A stretch of 9,085 nt of DNA from JBEVEP01 sp040512755. GTDB taxonomy: Bacteria > Pseudomonadota > Alphaproteobacteria > Rhizobiales > Rhizobiaceae. The stretch is from assembly GCA_040512755.1 (NCBI GenBank), contig JBEVEP010000372.1, positions 1 through 9,085 on the forward strand. The letters run 5' to 3'. Positions 1 through 6,055 of this stretch are shown here, piece after piece (position 1 is the stretch's first letter; the number at the start of each line of letters is the position of its first letter). The notes under the pieces were generated by a model. It was not told the origin of the DNA and did not search any database. It was given only the letters and a program-made list of their open reading frames with translations. A program made the position numbers and the translations under genes.

Positions 1-483
1 GAAATACTGGTCCATCTCTCGGCCGTTGAGCTGCACCATCAGATGCCAGCCGAAACCGCGGATCTTTGCCTCGACGGGCTTCATATCCCTGATCGGCGTC
101 GCACCGCCGGGCAGGTTCATGATCCTCGCGCCACAGGCTCCGAGATCGCTCATCGCCTGAATGTCAGCGGCAGCCGTATCCGGCGAAATCGTCACGATCG
201 CGCGCGCGTTCGTCCTGCCGAGCTGCTTCAGCGCGGTCAACGTCGATCCATTGTCGAACTGATATGCATTGCCTTGCGTGATGACGACCCGCTCAAGCCC
301 GAGCCGCTTCTGCACAACCGCATAATGTTCGGGCATCGCATATTCCGCGATGGGCGGTCCGCCGGGCTGCGCCTCGAAACCCGGCATGTAGAAATGCATA
401 TGGCAATCGGTGGCGCCCGGTTTTGTCCGCAATCTCGGCGGCGGGCCGTCGAGCGGCCGGGTGTTGGGCTGGATATCGGCCAC
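1..483 (-). CDS. gli: D-galactarolactone isomerase (amidohydrolase superfamily), N-terminal part
   Basis: Only the first 161 codons are present; the gene runs off the left edge of the window. The protein starts VADIQPNTRPL and has a DCHMHFY segment, with His28 and His30 forming the HxH motif of the amidohydrolase-2 (TIM-barrel) fold. Later segments are LGLERVVITQGNAYQFDN and GFGWHLMVQLNGREM. This matches the Agrobacterium galactaro-delta-lactone isomerase type, which converts galactaro-1,5-lactone to the 1,4-lactone used by Gci. It acts in the cytoplasm; no signal peptide is visible. The GTG start at 483 directly abuts the gci stop codon (486-484). It is preceded by AAGGA at 495-491 with 7 nt spacing, so the two genes are probably translationally coupled in one operon. 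The related 2-pyrone-4,6-dicarboxylate lactonases share the fold, but the pairing with gci and udh favours Gli. The active-site C-terminal half cannot be checked. Confidence 0.85.
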   Translation of the reverse strand, partial: MADIQPNTRPLDGPPPRLRTKPGATDCHMHFYMPGFEAQPGGPPIAEYAMPEHYAVVQKRLGLERVVITQGNAYQFDNGSTLTALKQLGRTNARAIVTISPDTAAADIQAMSDLGACGARIMNLPGGATPIRDMKPVEAKIRGFGWHLMVQLNGREMDQYF

Positions 484-1620
484 TTAGTCGTCCTTCAGCG
501 CAAACTGCGCAAGCGCTTCGCGGTTGATCTCGATGCCAAGGCCCGGCCCGTCGGGGATCGCGACAACGCCGTTGCGATGCTCGAGCGGGGCAGTGAGCAC
601 CGCCTGACGGTAAGGGTTCTCCGTGCGGTCGAATTCCAGGATCGGGGGACGTGCTTCGCGGCGGATCGGGTCCGGGGTCTGGGCTGCCATGAACTGCAGG
701 GCCGCGGCGATGGCGACACCGGTTCCCCAGACGTGCGGGACGACCCTCACGCCGTGGAGCGATGCAAGGTCCGCGATCTTCCGCACTTCGCTGAAGCCGC
801 CCGACCCGCAGATATCGGGCTGGATGATGTCAACTGCTCTGGTTTCCAGCACTTCGCGAACGCCGTAGCGGCCATGCCAGGTTTCGCCGCCCGCAACAGG
901 AATCGGCTGCCCGGCACGAACAGCGCGGTAGGCGTCCAGTTGCTCCGGAACGACCGGTTCCTCGAACCAGTCGACGCCCAGCGATGCGGCTGCCCGGCCG
1001 ACTTCGCACGCCTCCAGCGCGTCATAGCCATGATTGGCGTCGATCATCAGACGCATGTCAGGTCCGACGACCGAACGCACGGCTTCAATGACCCGCAAAT
1101 CCTCGTCGACGTCAAACCCGATCTTGATCTTGACGGCGTGGAAGCCTTGCTTGCGATAAGACGCCACCTCCTGGGAGACATCGGCCACGCGATCGACGCC
1201 ATCCTTACGGAACGAACCTGTAGCGTAAGCGCGAACGCTCTCGCGGAAGCGCCCGCCGAGAAGCAGGGAGATGGGAACGCCGAAGTGCTTGCCCTTGATG
1301 TCCCAGAGCGCGATGTCGATGCCGGAAAGCGCGGTGATGGTAAGTCCGCGCTGACCTTGATCGCGCAGCAGATTGTAGAGCTCGCTCCAGATTTTCTCGG
1401 TTTCAAGCGGATTGCGGCCAACCAACGCCGAGGCATAGGCGTTGACGACGGCTGCATTGGGTTGCGCGGGGCCAAGGCATTCGCCCCAGCCGATCGTTCC
1501 GTCATCGCAAACGATTTCAACCAGACAGTGCCGCCGGCGGTCAAAGCGCATGGACGCGCTCTCGAACGCCTGGTCCAGCCTGTAATCAAGAAGGTGCGTG
1601 CGAACGGATTGAATCTTCAT
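484..1620 (-). CDS. gci: D-galactarolactone cycloisomerase (enolase superfamily)
   Basis: The 378-residue protein has the length and sequence character of Agrobacterium Gci. It opens the ring of D-galactaro-1,4-lactone (also the glucaro form) to give 3-deoxy-2-keto-hexarate, downstream of uronate dehydrogenase. The N-terminal capping domain (about 1-125) contains MRFDRRRH and GWGECLG. The barrel domain carries the KxK pair Lys164/Lys166 (HAVKIKIGF). Metal ligands of the mandelate racemase subgroup are Asp194 (DANHGY), Glu220 (WFEEPV) and Glu246 (GGETWHG). The general acid/base His296 lies in VVPHVWGTG. All expected catalytic residues are present, so the enzyme looks intact. The ATG at 1620 gives the family N-terminus MKIQSVRTHLLDYRL; the Shine-Dalgarno in front is weak. 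It lies 100 bp downstream of the GntR gene, with a promoter-like element between them, and gli follows with no gap. A mandelate racemase/galactarate dehydratase homologue is the alternative call, but less likely. Confidence 0.93.
   Translation of the reverse strand: MKIQSVRTHLLDYRLDQAFESASMRFDRRRHCLVEIVCDDGTIGWGECLGPAQPNAAVVNAYASALVGRNPLETEKIWSELYNLLRDQGQRGLTITALSGIDIALWDIKGKHFGVPISLLLGGRFRESVRAYATGSFRKDGVDRVADVSQEVASYRKQGFHAVKIKIGFDVDEDLRVIEAVRSVVGPDMRLMIDANHGYDALEACEVGRAAASLGVDWFEEPVVPEQLDAYRAVRAGQPIPVAGGETWHGRYGVREVLETRAVDIIQPDICGSGGFSEVRKIADLASLHGVRVVPHVWGTGVAIAAALQFMAAQTPDPIRREARPPILEFDRTENPYRQAVLTAPLEHRNGVVAIPDGPGLGIEINREALAQFALKDD
491..495 (-). promoter_or_regulatory. Shine-Dalgarno of gli inside the gci 3' end
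   Basis: AAGGA on the minus strand lies 7 nt before the GTG at 483. It sits inside the last codons of gci and supports GTG as the gli start even though the codon directly follows the gci stop. Confidence 0.6.
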
Positions 1621-1683
1621 GTCTGCGGGGCTCGATCAGTTGGCAGGCAGTTCTGTTTCGCTCTGCGGCGAGAGGACACAAGT

Positions 1684-1713
1684 TATCATACATTTAACAG
1701 AACAGGTATGATA
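1684..1713. promoter_or_regulatory. Perfect 8-bp inverted repeat, candidate operator of gci-gli
   Basis: TATCATAC at 1684-1691 and GTATGATA at 1706-1713 are exact reverse complements separated by 14 bases, so the arm centres are 22 bp apart, about two helical turns. The element lies in the 100-bp gap between the GntR gene and gci. The gci-proximal arm contains TATGAT read on the minus strand (1690-1685), a good -10 box. A protein on this repeat would therefore occlude or organise the gci promoter. The neighbouring GntR/FCD protein is the natural candidate, since such dimers bind short palindromes. The stem is AT-rich with a long loop and no T-run, so a terminator of the GntR gene is less likely. 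Confidence 0.5.
1685..1690 (-). promoter_or_regulatory. Putative -10 box of the gci-gli promoter
   Basis: TATGAT on the minus strand matches the TATAAT consensus at five of six positions. It predicts transcription start near 1678 and a leader of about 58 nt before the gci ATG at 1620. No good -35 hexamer is seen 16-18 bp upstream, which would fit an activator-dependent or regulated promoter. It lies inside one arm of the inverted repeat at 1684-1713. Confidence 0.4.
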
Positions 1714-1720
1714 TGTCCAG

Positions 1721-2467
1721 TTAGCTGTTGCCGCGCGCGAGACGTTCGCGATACCGCTGCTGGCTGCTTTTCAGGTGAATGCGCATCGACTCCCGCGCCG
1801 CCGCTTCGTCGCCGGACGAAATTGCTTCAGCTATACGGCGATGCTCGGCCTGTATTTGCAGCAGATAAGGCTGAAGGCGAGAATCGGCCTCGTCGCCCTG
1901 CAATTGCGCGCGGGGGATGACGTTGCGGCCAAGCAGTTGGAGGAATTCGCGGAAACGGGGGTTGTTGGTGGCGTCGGCAACCGTCAGGTGGAACGCGACG
2001 TCAGCTTCCGAAGTGGGTTTTCCTTCGGCGATAAGGCGGTCAATGTCGTCGCAGCGCTCGCTGATTGCTTCTTCCTGCGCTGGAGAGCGCCGGACGGCGG
2101 CAAGTGCGGCGGCCTCCATTTCAACTGCCGTGCGCAACTCAAGCATTTCAATTATTGAGGAAATTCGTGCGAAGTCGGTGGGCTGCAGGGCGCTGGAGGC
2201 GCTTGATTGGCTGTTGCGGACGAAGACGCCCGATCCCTGCCGCGCCTCTACCAGATTGTCGTACCGAAGGGCTGCGATCGCCTCGCGAACAACTGTTCTG
2301 CTGACGCCATATTGCTTGGTGAGTTCGGACTCGCTGGGCAGCCTTTCACCCAGTTTCAGGACGCCCTTCACGATTTGCTGGCGAAGGTCCTCGCTTACCA
2401 TTCCCACGAGATTGGTGCGTCCCCGCCGCTGGCTCTGCCCGGCGTCATCCTTGCTGATCCGACTCAT
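1721..2467 (-). CDS. GntR family, FadR/FCD-subfamily transcriptional regulator
   Basis: The 248-residue protein has a winged helix-turn-helix at about 21-86 (LPSESELTKQYGVSRTVVREAI, then the wing ARQGSGVFV). An all-alpha FCD ligand-binding domain follows at about 100-240. The FCD metal-site residues appear to be Asp156 and His160 (EADVAFH), His209 (AEHRRI) and His231 (RIHLKSS). Such regulators bind sugar acids and usually repress adjacent catabolic genes. Here it sits between gci-gli (same strand) and udh (divergent), so galactarate, its lactone or a hexuronate is a likely effector; this is inference. It may correspond to the proteobacterial hexuronate regulator GguR, but I cannot confirm that. 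I chose the ATG at 2467 because a promoter (-35 at 2527, -10 at 2499-2504) would lie inside the coding region of the longer TTG start at 2530, and family similarity begins after residue 15. Confidence 0.92.
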   Translation of the reverse strand: MSRISKDDAGQSQRRGRTNLVGMVSEDLRQQIVKGVLKLGERLPSESELTKQYGVSRTVVREAIAALRYDNLVEARQGSGVFVRNSQSSASSALQPTDFARISSIIEMLELRTAVEMEAAALAAVRRSPAQEEAISERCDDIDRLIAEGKPTSEADVAFHLTVADATNNPRFREFLQLLGRNVIPRAQLQGDEADSRLQPYLLQIQAEHRRIAEAISSGDEAAARESMRIHLKSSQQRYRERLARGNS

Positions 2468-2498
2468 CGTCTGGCTTTCTGGCTCAAGCGGCGCGTAC

Positions 2499-2527
2499 TT
2501 TATGAAAGCCGGAGGAGAACTTGTCAA
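2499..2527 (-). promoter_or_regulatory. Promoter of the GntR regulator gene
   Basis: On the minus strand a perfect -35 TTGACA (2527-2522) is followed after 17 bp by CATAAA (2504-2499), a four-of-six -10 match. Transcription would begin near 2492, giving a leader of about 25 nt before the ATG at 2467. The -35 box lies within the near-palindrome at 2518-2533, which suggests autoregulation. Confidence 0.55.
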
Positions 2528-2533
2528 CAACTT
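2518..2533. promoter_or_regulatory. Near-palindromic 16-bp candidate GntR operator
   Basis: AACTTGTCAACAACTT pairs with its own reverse complement at seven of eight base pairs, with TTGT and ACAA flanking a 2-bp centre. This resembles the short TTGT/ACAA type of site used by many FadR-subfamily proteins. It covers the -35 box of the GntR gene and lies about 20 bp upstream of the udh -35 box, so one bound dimer could affect both divergent promoters. The heptamer AACTTGT recurs on the minus strand at 1684-1678, next to the gci promoter element. Binding by this GntR protein is inferred. Confidence 0.45.
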
Positions 2534-2553
2534 GCTTATTTATATGATGGCTA

Positions 2554-2581
2554 TTGACTGGACGGTGACAAAATATATTAT
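2554..2581 (+). promoter_or_regulatory. Promoter of udh
   Basis: TTGACT at 2554-2559 (five of six) and TATTAT at 2576-2581 (five of six) are separated by 16 bp, predicting a start near 2588 and a leader of about 50 nt before udh. The promoter diverges from that of the GntR gene, and the stretch between the two is AT-rich. Confidence 0.5.
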
Positions 2582-2639
2582 GAGTTGCTCGCTTGACGCC
2601 TTGAGTGGCGGCGTGCGGAGTGGCGTCATGAGGGGCTCC

Positions 2640-3437
2640 ATGCTGAAAAGATTGCTCATTACAGGTGCCGCAGGCGTCTTGGGACGTGTATCGCGGCAGC
2701 GCCTGTCGCACGTTGCTGAAAAGATTCGCATCTCTGATGTCGCTCCTTTGCACGCCTCGGCTGCCCATGAGGAGGCTGTGCAGTGCGACCTGGCCGATCG
2801 TCAGGCGGTTGAAAAGCTGGTGGCCGGTTGCGACGGCATTTTGCATTTCGGCGGTATTTCGACGGAAGATAAATTCTCCAAGATCCTCAGCGCCAACATT
2901 CAGGGCATCTTCAATCTATATGAAGCTGCCCGCAACAACGGCTCCCCGCGCATCTTCCTCGCGAGTTCCAACCACGTCATCGGTTTTCATAAAAGAACTG
3001 AGCATCTGGACGCTCAGGTCTTGCCGCGGCCGGACGGATACTACGGGGTATCGAAGTGCTTCGCCGAAGGCGTGGCCACGCTCTACTACGACAAATTCGG
3101 CCTGGAGACCGCTATCGTTCGTATCGGCTCCTGTGCGCCGGAGCCGGTCACGCACCGCATGCTGTCGACGTGGCTCAGCCATGACGATCTGATTTCGCTG
3201 ATCGAGTGTGTCTTTCGAGCTCCGAAGCTGCATTGTCCTGTCATCTACGGAGTCTCGGCCAATGATGCGTCCTGGTGGGACAACAGTGCCGTTTCCTATC
3301 TCGGCTGGAAACCGAAGGATAACGCGGCTGCGTTCCGGGCAAAGGTGAAAGCGGCAGCGGCCCCATCCGGCAAGGAAGGCATTGCCGCGCTCTACCAGGG
3401 TGGCGAGTATGTCGATTACCCGATCTACGATGATTAG
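2640..3437 (+). CDS. udh: NAD-dependent uronate dehydrogenase
   Basis: The 265-residue extended-SDR (NAD-dependent epimerase/dehydratase fold) protein oxidises D-galacturonate or D-glucuronate at C1 to the 1,5-lactone with NAD+, the entry step to Gli and Gci. The NAD-binding glycine motif GAAGVLG is at 9-15. The catalytic residues are Ser110 (LASSNHVIG) and the YxxxK pair Tyr135/Lys139 (DGYYGVSK). Further family segments are VRIGSCAPEP (160-169), MLSTWLSHDD (174-183) and NDASWWDNS (208-216). Length and motif order match Agrobacterium Udh. ATG 2640 gives the usual N-terminus MLKRLLITGAAG, with AGGGG 4 nt upstream. An in-frame ATG at 2628 adds four residues and has GGAG at a better 7 nt spacing, so the exact start is uncertain. 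The gene is monocistronic and diverges from the GntR regulator that lies between it and gci. Confidence 0.94.
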   Translation: MLKRLLITGAAGVLGRVSRQRLSHVAEKIRISDVAPLHASAAHEEAVQCDLADRQAVEKLVAGCDGILHFGGISTEDKFSKILSANIQGIFNLYEAARNNGSPRIFLASSNHVIGFHKRTEHLDAQVLPRPDGYYGVSKCFAEGVATLYYDKFGLETAIVRIGSCAPEPVTHRMLSTWLSHDDLISLIECVFRAPKLHCPVIYGVSANDASWWDNSAVSYLGWKPKDNAAAFRAKVKAAAAPSGKEGIAALYQGGEYVDYPIYDD

Positions 3438-3438
3438 T

Positions 3439-3470
3439 TGCATTGGGCCACTTCAGCGTCTCCTAATGCA
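3439..3470. repeat. Hairpin just after udh, possible weak terminator
   Basis: TGCATTGGG (3439-3447) can pair with CCTAATGCA (3462-3470): nine pairs including one G-U, around a 14-nt loop. It begins 2 nt after the udh stop, in the 129-bp gap where udh and the AraC gene converge. No T-run follows on either strand, so a canonical intrinsic terminator is not supported, but it could stabilise the udh mRNA end. Confidence 0.3.
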
Positions 3471-3503
3471 TGGATAAAACCGTAACTGATTTGGCTTGCT
3501 TTC

Positions 3504-3523
3504 GGGCGATGCTTGCATCGGCC
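3504..3523. repeat. Short GC-rich hairpin between converging genes
   Basis: CGATGC (3507-3512) and GCATCG (3515-3520) are exact inverted repeats that would form a stem closed by a CTTG-type loop. G3504-G3505 can also pair with C3522-C3523 across one mismatch. It lies between the converging ends of udh and the AraC gene. There is no T-run on either side, so the terminator role is only suggested by position. Confidence 0.3.
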
Positions 3524-3566
3524 TACAGCAGCGTGGGACGGACGATAACTTTGGCGAGGCGCGTGT

Positions 3567-4493
3567 TCACGCCACGCTTGTTTGGGATCCGATAAGCGGA
3601 TAGAGGATCTGCCCGTCTTCCTCTCCTCTCGGAAACGCCCCGTCACGACCGCGCTTGATGTTGCGCTTATAGCCGACGGGACTGATGCCGATGTACCGCT
3701 TGAACATGCGTGAAAAGTAATATGTGTCGGCATAGCCGACCATGGCCGCGGTCTCGGAGACGGTCTTTCCGCTCGCCAGAAGATCCATCGCGTGTTCCAT
3801 GCGCTTGAGCTCCTGGAATTTTGCAGGGGTCCAGCCGATCTGGCGTCGGAACTCCCGTTTGAAATAGTCCGGATTGTACGGAGCGTCAGCAATGACCCTT
3901 TCGGCAATATCGGGATCGAGTGGATCAGCGATGATGCGAGTCGCCGCGATCATGATGCTGAGCGACATGCCGTCAGTGCTGTTGACCAGGCTCTCCGACT
4001 GATGCTTCCAGGCGATGAAGGCATCCTCGATGAACGCAATGAGCAGAAACATGAACAGGTGGTTCTGCAGCAGCGTCGTCGACGAAGGAGGTGCAATATC
4101 ATGATAATGTTGCACGATCGGCTGAAGCAGGTCCCAGCGCGACAGCCGCACAACGCGCTTCAGGTGCATTTGTGAAATCAGATCGTGCCGGCCGAAGAGA
4201 TCGAGCGTGAAGTGCTGCGCGACCCCGGTGTACAACTCCCCTGAAGCATGTCGGCCGACAAAGCGGACATTTGCCGGGATGAGCATGGCCTCACCCGGAC
4301 GGAGCACGATTTGCTCGTCCTCAATGAAATAACTACCGCTCCCCTGCAGGCAGATCACCAGGTCGTGGACCGCGTTGGTCTTGTCAATCTCCCAGGTCAT
4401 CGAATGCAGCATCTTTATCGCTGAACGGGTGAGGGTCAGCGTCAGGGCATTCGGCGGAATGCCTGAGAGAATGCCGCCTTCAATTTTGTCCAT
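3567..4493 (-). CDS. AraC family transcriptional regulator
   Basis: The 308-residue protein has an N-terminal cupin-like sugar-sensing domain (about 20-105; GSGSYFIEDEQIVLRPGEAMLIPA at 51-74) and a C-terminal AraC/XylS DNA-binding domain (about 178-278). The second helix-turn-helix and signature lie in TVSETAAMVGYADTYYFSRMFKRYIGISPVGYKR. Proteins of this layout usually activate sugar-use operons when the ligand binds the cupin. It diverges from the GH4-transporter operon across a 107-bp gap, so that operon is its probable target; the inducer is likely galacturonate or a galacturonoside (inference). I chose ATG 4493; an upstream in-frame ATG at 4583 would add 30 residues lacking family character and would overlap the divergent leader. 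Neither start has a strong Shine-Dalgarno. A tail of about 30 residues follows the DNA-binding domain. Confidence 0.9.
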   Translation of the reverse strand: MDKIEGGILSGIPPNALTLTLTRSAIKMLHSMTWEIDKTNAVHDLVICLQGSGSYFIEDEQIVLRPGEAMLIPANVRFVGRHASGELYTGVAQHFTLDLFGRHDLISQMHLKRVVRLSRWDLLQPIVQHYHDIAPPSSTTLLQNHLFMFLLIAFIEDAFIAWKHQSESLVNSTDGMSLSIMIAATRIIADPLDPDIAERVIADAPYNPDYFKREFRRQIGWTPAKFQELKRMEHAMDLLASGKTVSETAAMVGYADTYYFSRMFKRYIGISPVGYKRNIKRGRDGAFPRGEEDGQILYPLIGSQTSVA

Positions 4494-4548
4494 CTTTTTA
4501 ACCCGATTCGTCAATTTCAACTTCCGCCTGAGAAAGGTACTGCCGTCT

Positions 4549-4575
4549 AGCAAAACAGGAAATGCACCAAAGCAG
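4549..4575 (+). promoter_or_regulatory. Imperfect direct repeat, possible AraC-type half sites
   Basis: AGCAAAACAG (4549-4558) and ACCAAAGCAG (4566-4575) agree at eight of ten positions and are 17 bp apart, start to start. AraC proteins usually bind direct-repeat half sites upstream of the target promoter. However, these lie only 26-52 bp before the GH4 start and I see no clear -35/-10 pair beside them, so support is weak. Confidence 0.22.
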
Positions 4576-4590
4576 ATTGTCATCTTTTCG

Positions 4591-4597
4591 GGAGGAG
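4591..4597 (+). promoter_or_regulatory. Strong Shine-Dalgarno of the GH4 gene
   Basis: GGAGGAG precedes two consecutive ATG codons (4598 and 4601). From the GGAGG core the second ATG is 5 nt away and the first only 2 nt away, so 4601 is the preferred start. Confidence 0.65.
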
Positions 4598-4600
4598 ATG

Positions 4601-6055
4601 ATGGCGCAGGCTGATCCGCACACCGTGCGCATCACTCGACGTCATCGCGAAGGTCTGATGAAGAGCCACTGGGACAAATCGCTCGTTACAATTGCCTACA
4701 TTGGCGGCGGATCCCTGAATTGGGCGGCAAAGCTCATGGGCGATATGGCTCATGACGGCTCTGTGGCGGCGGAAATCCGGCTCTTCGATCTCGATGCGGA
4801 GTCGGCCAAGCGCAATGCCCGCCTGGGGACGAGGATCGCTGAAGCGTCGAAAGGCGCGGAAGTTCGCTACGTTGCCTCGCCCACTCTCGCGGATGCCCTT
4901 CGGGGAGCCGACTTTGTCATTGTGTCCATTCTGCCCGGCACCCTCGACGAGATGGCCGCCGATATCGAGATTCCGGAACGCTACGGGATTCGTCAGTCGG
5001 TGGGCGACACGGTTGGTCCAGGTGGTTTTGTCCGCGCCATGCGCGCCATACCGATGCTTGCGGAAATCGCGCGAGCCATCAGCGAGCATTGCCCCGATGC
5101 CTATGTCTGCAACCTGACAAACCCAATGTCGGTGCTTACTGGCACGCTCTACAAGGTTTTTCCGGAGATCCGCGCCTGGGGTGAATGCCATGAGGTCACG
5201 AAGCTACGCCACATCATTGCATGGCTCGCCAATAGAAAAGCGGGCCGCATTGCTTATACGATCTCGGATGTCGAGGTGAACGTCCTCGGGATCAACCATT
5301 TCACCTTTGTCGATCGGGCGGTCGTGTGCGGTGTCGACATGATGCCGGACTATCTGGAGTTTGCCCGCGAACACCGCCTCGATGGTTGGAGAGCGACGCC
5401 GCTCGACCGGAAGGACGAGCATCAGCGCTATTTCGAAGATCGCAACAAGGTGAAGTTCGATCTTGCCTGCCGTTTCGGAATCGCCGCTGCGGCGGGCGAC
5501 AGGCATCTGGCCGAGTTCGTGCCGCAGACATGGTATCTGGATCGCCACGAGGCATTCTCGTTCGGGTTGACGCCGGTCGAATACCGCAAGAGGGATCAGG
5601 CTGCGAAGAAGGCCCGAGCAAAGGCGCTGGAAGAGGGCGGTGACCTCCCTCCGATCGTGCCTTCCGACGAGGCGTTGGTCAGTCAGATCAAGGCGCTTGC
5701 CGGCGGTGAGCCGCACGTCAGCAATGTCAACCTTCCCAACCGCGGACAGATTGCGGGCCTGCCACTTGGCGCGATCGTAGAATCCAACGCCCGCTTCTCG
5801 GGTCTTGGTATCCAGCCGCTGTTCGCCGGGCGACTCCCCGCCGGCGTTGAACTTCTCGTCCGGCCCCATGCCGAGCGCCAGGCAGCACTCCTCGCGGCAG
5901 TTCTTAGTGAGCGGTGGGACGATCTTTTCGAACTCTTCGTTTCCGATCCCCTCGTCGCGCCGATCGGCCCGGACAGGGCGCTGCACATGTTCCGTGAAAT
6001 GGTCGCGGCCACTGCGCAGTTCCTGCCTGAAACAGCTTTGGGAGTATCTCGCTGA
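4601..6055 (+). CDS. Glycoside hydrolase family 4, probable alpha-galacturonidase
   Basis: The 484-residue cytoplasmic protein has the GH4 layout. An N-terminal Rossmann NAD+ site (IAYIGGGSLNW, glycines 35-37; FDLD at 62-65) is followed by TNPM (173-176), the metal motif CHEV (Cys196-Val199) and the second metal histidine in GINHF (His233). GH4 enzymes use NAD+ and Mn2+ in an oxidation-elimination mechanism. The four residues at the metal site track substrate: CHEV has been reported as diagnostic of alpha-galacturonidases such as Bacillus LplD, while other variants mark alpha-galactosidases, alpha-glucosidases and phospho-glycosidases. Release of galacturonate fits udh, gci and gli nearby and the downstream importer. 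No signal peptide is present, so substrate must be imported. The stop overlaps the permease ATG by 1 nt (TGATG). About 20 residues precede MKSHWDKSLV, where an alternative ATG (4658, with GAAGG upstream) could start. Substrate specificity is inferred from the motif. Confidence 0.9.
   Translation: MAQADPHTVRITRRHREGLMKSHWDKSLVTIAYIGGGSLNWAAKLMGDMAHDGSVAAEIRLFDLDAESAKRNARLGTRIAEASKGAEVRYVASPTLADALRGADFVIVSILPGTLDEMAADIEIPERYGIRQSVGDTVGPGGFVRAMRAIPMLAEIARAISEHCPDAYVCNLTNPMSVLTGTLYKVFPEIRAWGECHEVTKLRHIIAWLANRKAGRIAYTISDVEVNVLGINHFTFVDRAVVCGVDMMPDYLEFAREHRLDGWRATPLDRKDEHQRYFEDRNKVKFDLACRFGIAAAAGDRHLAEFVPQTWYLDRHEAFSFGLTPVEYRKRDQAAKKARAKALEEGGDLPPIVPSDEALVSQIKALAGGEPHVSNVNLPNRGQIAGLPLGAIVESNARFSGLGIQPLFAGRLPAGVELLVRPHAERQAALLAAVLSERWDDLFELFVSDPLVAPIGPDRALHMFREMVAATAQFLPETALGVSR

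Noticed and set aside
1684..1713. Inverted repeat as a rho-independent terminator of the GntR gene
   Set aside because: The arms are AT-rich, the loop is 14 nt and no T-run follows; overlap with a -10 box favours an operator.
43..1920. A 625-codon open frame on the plus strand across gci and the end of the GntR gene
   Set aside because: It is antisense to well-supported gci and gli, has no recognisable domain, and is the kind of long shadow frame expected from GC-rich codon use.
2468..2530. TTG start at 2530 for the GntR gene
   Set aside because: The extension contains the -35 and -10 promoter elements, has no Shine-Dalgarno and no family similarity.
1917..2627. Open frame upstream of udh in the same frame, which would extend udh to 506 residues
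   Set aside because: It is antisense to the GntR gene, and the Udh family starts right before the NAD-binding motif at 2640.
5204..5986. A 260-codon minus-strand frame inside the GH4 gene
   Set aside because: The GH4 protein on the plus strand has all family motifs; the antisense product has no domain character.
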